This document shows, in pieces, positions 5,038 to 6,634 of a DNA stretch of 6,634 bases. Position 1 is the stretch's first letter, and every line of letters starts with the position of its first letter. The position numbers were made by a program, and so were the translations under genes. The notes under the pieces were generated by a model. That model was given only the letters and a program-made list of their open reading frames with translations. It made no database searches and was not told the origin of the DNA. Source of the stretch: Pseudomonadota bacterium (GTDB lineage: Bacteria > Desulfobacterota > DSM-4660 > Desulfatiglandales > B25-G16); contig JADFWK010000233.1 of NCBI GenBank assembly GCA_015223015.1, positions 1 through 6,634 on the forward strand. Reading direction: 5' to 3'.

Positions 5038-6634
5038 CTGCTACTGCCTGTGCCAGGTTGTAGCAAAAGCCGCCCATTTTCTCAAAGGCATCCAAGATAT
5101 CAATAAAGATCATACCTCTATCTATCTCGCATGTACCCTCGAATAATCGAGTGTGGTGACTCGATTTCATGTCCTCAGTCAGCCGACCAATATTCTTTAG
5201 TAATCTTACTGCCTCCGGCATGATCTGTTTGTTTTCTTCTTTGATTCCGGTGAGAACAAGTACCAGGAATTCCCTGACCTCAGAAGCTATGTTCACATAA
5301 TCTTGAATCGCGAATTCTGAGAAGTAAAGCTTCTCTTCAATCATCCTCTCGAGTGCCTCGGCGATATCTTCCACCTCATCACCAATCCTCTCAATATTGT
5401 TGGTCATCCTCAACAGAGAGGTTATTTCCTTGGATTCCTCAACAATGATATTCTGTTGCATAACCTTTACCAGGAAATCCATGATCTCTTTTTGCAGATT
5501 ATCCAGCACATCTTCCCGAGCCTTCCATTTCGCCAGTTTCTTTGCGTTTCTTATCTTAAGGGCGCCAATTACCTCATCAAACATGGTTTGAGCCTCTTCC
5601 CCCATCCTGGTGACCTCCTGCCACGCCTGCACCAGTGCCACTTCTGGTGAGTCAAGATAGCGTCGGTCCAGATACCTGATATGATAGATCTCATCAACGG
5701 CTTCTTTTTTCCCCCGAGGGGTCAACCAGATAGCGATTTTAACGAGGTACGGGAGAACAAGGAGGAAAAAAATGGCGCTGATGACATTGAAAAGCGTATG
5801 GGCATTGGCAATATGGCGGGAAATAAATGGCTTCTCTCCTCCTAAAAGAAAATCAGGGCCCCCAATAGCCAAAAAGTGTGTAGTTAGAAAGGCCACCGTA
5901 CGTACAAAATAAGGAAAGATCAGCAGTATTAAGAATACACCCAAAACATTAAAAAGGGTATGGGCCATTGCTGTCTGCCTGGCATTGAGATTGGAGCCAA
6001 TGCTCGCGAGTTGTGCTGTGATAGTTGTACCGATATTTTCACCTAAAATCATGGCCACACTGCCCTCAAGGCTGAGTAACCCCTGGCTGGCTAGTGCCAT
6101 GGTTATGCCAACCGTGGCGCTTGAACTCTGTACAGCCATGGTGAGAGCTGCACCGGCAAGGACACAGAGAAGGATCTCATTGAAGTTTTGACCCTGGAAG
6201 TTGGTTAAGAAATGAATAAAGCCAGGTGCCTCTCTGAGGGGAGCAAGGCCGGCTTTCATGGTGGCCAACCCGAAGAAAAGGATACCAAACCCCAGTGAGA
6301 CCTCTCCCCACTGTTGCCATTTTCTTGAGGCAAAAAAGAATCTTAATAATACTCCCACTGCAATAACGGGCAGGGCATACTTACTTATATTGAAGGCTAT
6401 CAGCTGGGCCGTTACCGTGGTACCGATATTGGCCCCCAACACCACCCCAACTGCCTGCGTGAGTGTCATGAGACCGGCATCAACAAAACCCACCAGCATA
6501 ACACTAGTAGCACTTGAGCTTTGAACCACACTGGTAACAGCTGTCCCTGTAGCGCAGGCAATTACCCTGTTTGAGGATACAGCGCTCAAAACGGTGCGCA
6601 ATTTTTTGCCTGCAACCTTCTTGAGCGCATCGGA
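5027..6634 (-). CDS. Na+/phosphate cotransporter with C-terminal PhoU domain (5' end outside window)
   Basis: The frame is open to the right edge, so the gene is partial. The TTG at 6601 is a leucine codon inside the frame, not a start, since SDALKKVAGKKLR at the edge matches the conserved N-terminal region; probably only 20-30 residues are missing. 535 residues are visible (numbered from the edge). Two Na/Pi-cotransporter repeats are clear: QSSSA (38-42) with GANIGTT (67-73), and QSSSA (169-173) with GENIGTT (198-204). These QSSSA motifs form the substrate and sodium site in the family. More hydrophobic helices reach about residue 305. Residues about 341-531 are a helical PhoU-like domain (LRMTNNIERIGDEVEDIAE at 408-426), usually linked to phosphate sensing. 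The likely role is sodium-driven inorganic phosphate transport in the inner membrane; direction and specificity cannot be read from sequence. Its promoter lies outside the window, and recJ follows with an 11-base overlap. Confidence 0.93.
   Translation of the reverse strand, partial: SDALKKVAGKKLRTVLSAVSSNRVIACATGTAVTSVVQSSSATSVMLVGFVDAGLMTLTQAVGVVLGANIGTTVTAQLIAFNISKYALPVIAVGVLLRFFFASRKWQQWGEVSLGFGILFFGLATMKAGLAPLREAPGFIHFLTNFQGQNFNEILLCVLAGAALTMAVQSSSATVGITMALASQGLLSLEGSVAMILGENIGTTITAQLASIGSNLNARQTAMAHTLFNVLGVFLILLIFPYFVRTVAFLTTHFLAIGGPDFLLGGEKPFISRHIANAHTLFNVISAIFFLLVLPYLVKIAIWLTPRGKKEAVDEIYHIRYLDRRYLDSPEVALVQAWQEVTRMGEEAQTMFDEVIGALKIRNAKKLAKWKAREDVLDNLQKEIMDFLVKVMQQNIIVEESKEITSLLRMTNNIERIGDEVEDIAEALERMIEEKLYFSEFAIQDYVNIASEVREFLVLVLTGIKEENKQIMPEAVRLLKNIGRLTEDMKSSHHTRLFEGTCEIDRGMIFIDILDAFEKMGGFCYNLAQAVAGVK
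5138..5166. repeat. Interleaved inverted repeats within the PhoU part of the transporter gene
   Basis: AATCGAGT (5145-5152) and ACTCGATT (5159-5166) are a perfect 8-base inverted repeat around a 6-base loop. The same TCGAG (5147-5151) can instead pair with CTCGA at 5138-5142. The two stems exclude each other. They lie in well-conserved coding sequence about 100 bases before the recJ start, so coincidence is quite possible. Confidence 0.3.

Noticed and set aside
6599..6601. TTG at 6601 as start codon of the transporter
   Set aside because: The frame stays open upstream to the edge and the upstream residues SDALKKVAGKK match the conserved N-terminal part of the family, so the true start is outside the window.

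Overview
The window looks like a stretch of chromosomal backbone from an anaerobic-type bacterium, most likely a member of the former Deltaproteobacteria (Desulfobacterota or the Syntrophales/Desulfobacterales neighbourhood). This rests on moderate GC, the style of the DUF721 and ACT-domain proteins, HflK/HflC with short N-termini, and a Na+/phosphate symporter fused to a PhoU domain. The placement is an inference from protein flavour; there is no rRNA or other marker in the window. I see no mobile element, CRISPR array, tRNA or phage gene.

Layout from left to right: about 160 bases without a convincing gene; a DUF721 (DciA-like) gene on the minus strand (163-633); a 111-base divergent regulatory region with two short palindromes and facing promoter candidates (634-744); a plus-strand cluster hflK-hflC-ACT-domain gene (745-3223), with a 4-base overlap between hflK and hflC and a 20-base gap before the ACT gene; a 77-base convergent gap with no clear intrinsic terminator; and a minus-strand pair made of a Na+/Pi cotransporter-PhoU gene (running off the right edge) followed by recJ, overlapping by 11 bases.

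How the genes work together: HflK and HflC are paired SPFH/Band 7 membrane proteins that assemble around the FtsH protease and control its access to membrane substrates. The third gene encodes a soluble tandem ACT-domain protein, presumably an amino-acid sensor, with an unusual basic insertion in its first ACT domain. RecJ is the 5'-3' single-strand DNA exonuclease of recombination and mismatch repair. It appears translationally coupled to the phosphate transporter gene upstream, with no obvious functional link. DUF721 proteins of the DciA type are associated with loading of the replicative helicase.

No new system is evident. The points most worth a second look are the insertion in the ACT protein and its placement behind hflKC, a strong hairpin at the hflK/hflC junction next to the hflC ribosome binding site, and the palindrome that straddles the expected start of hflK transcription and runs into its ribosome binding site.
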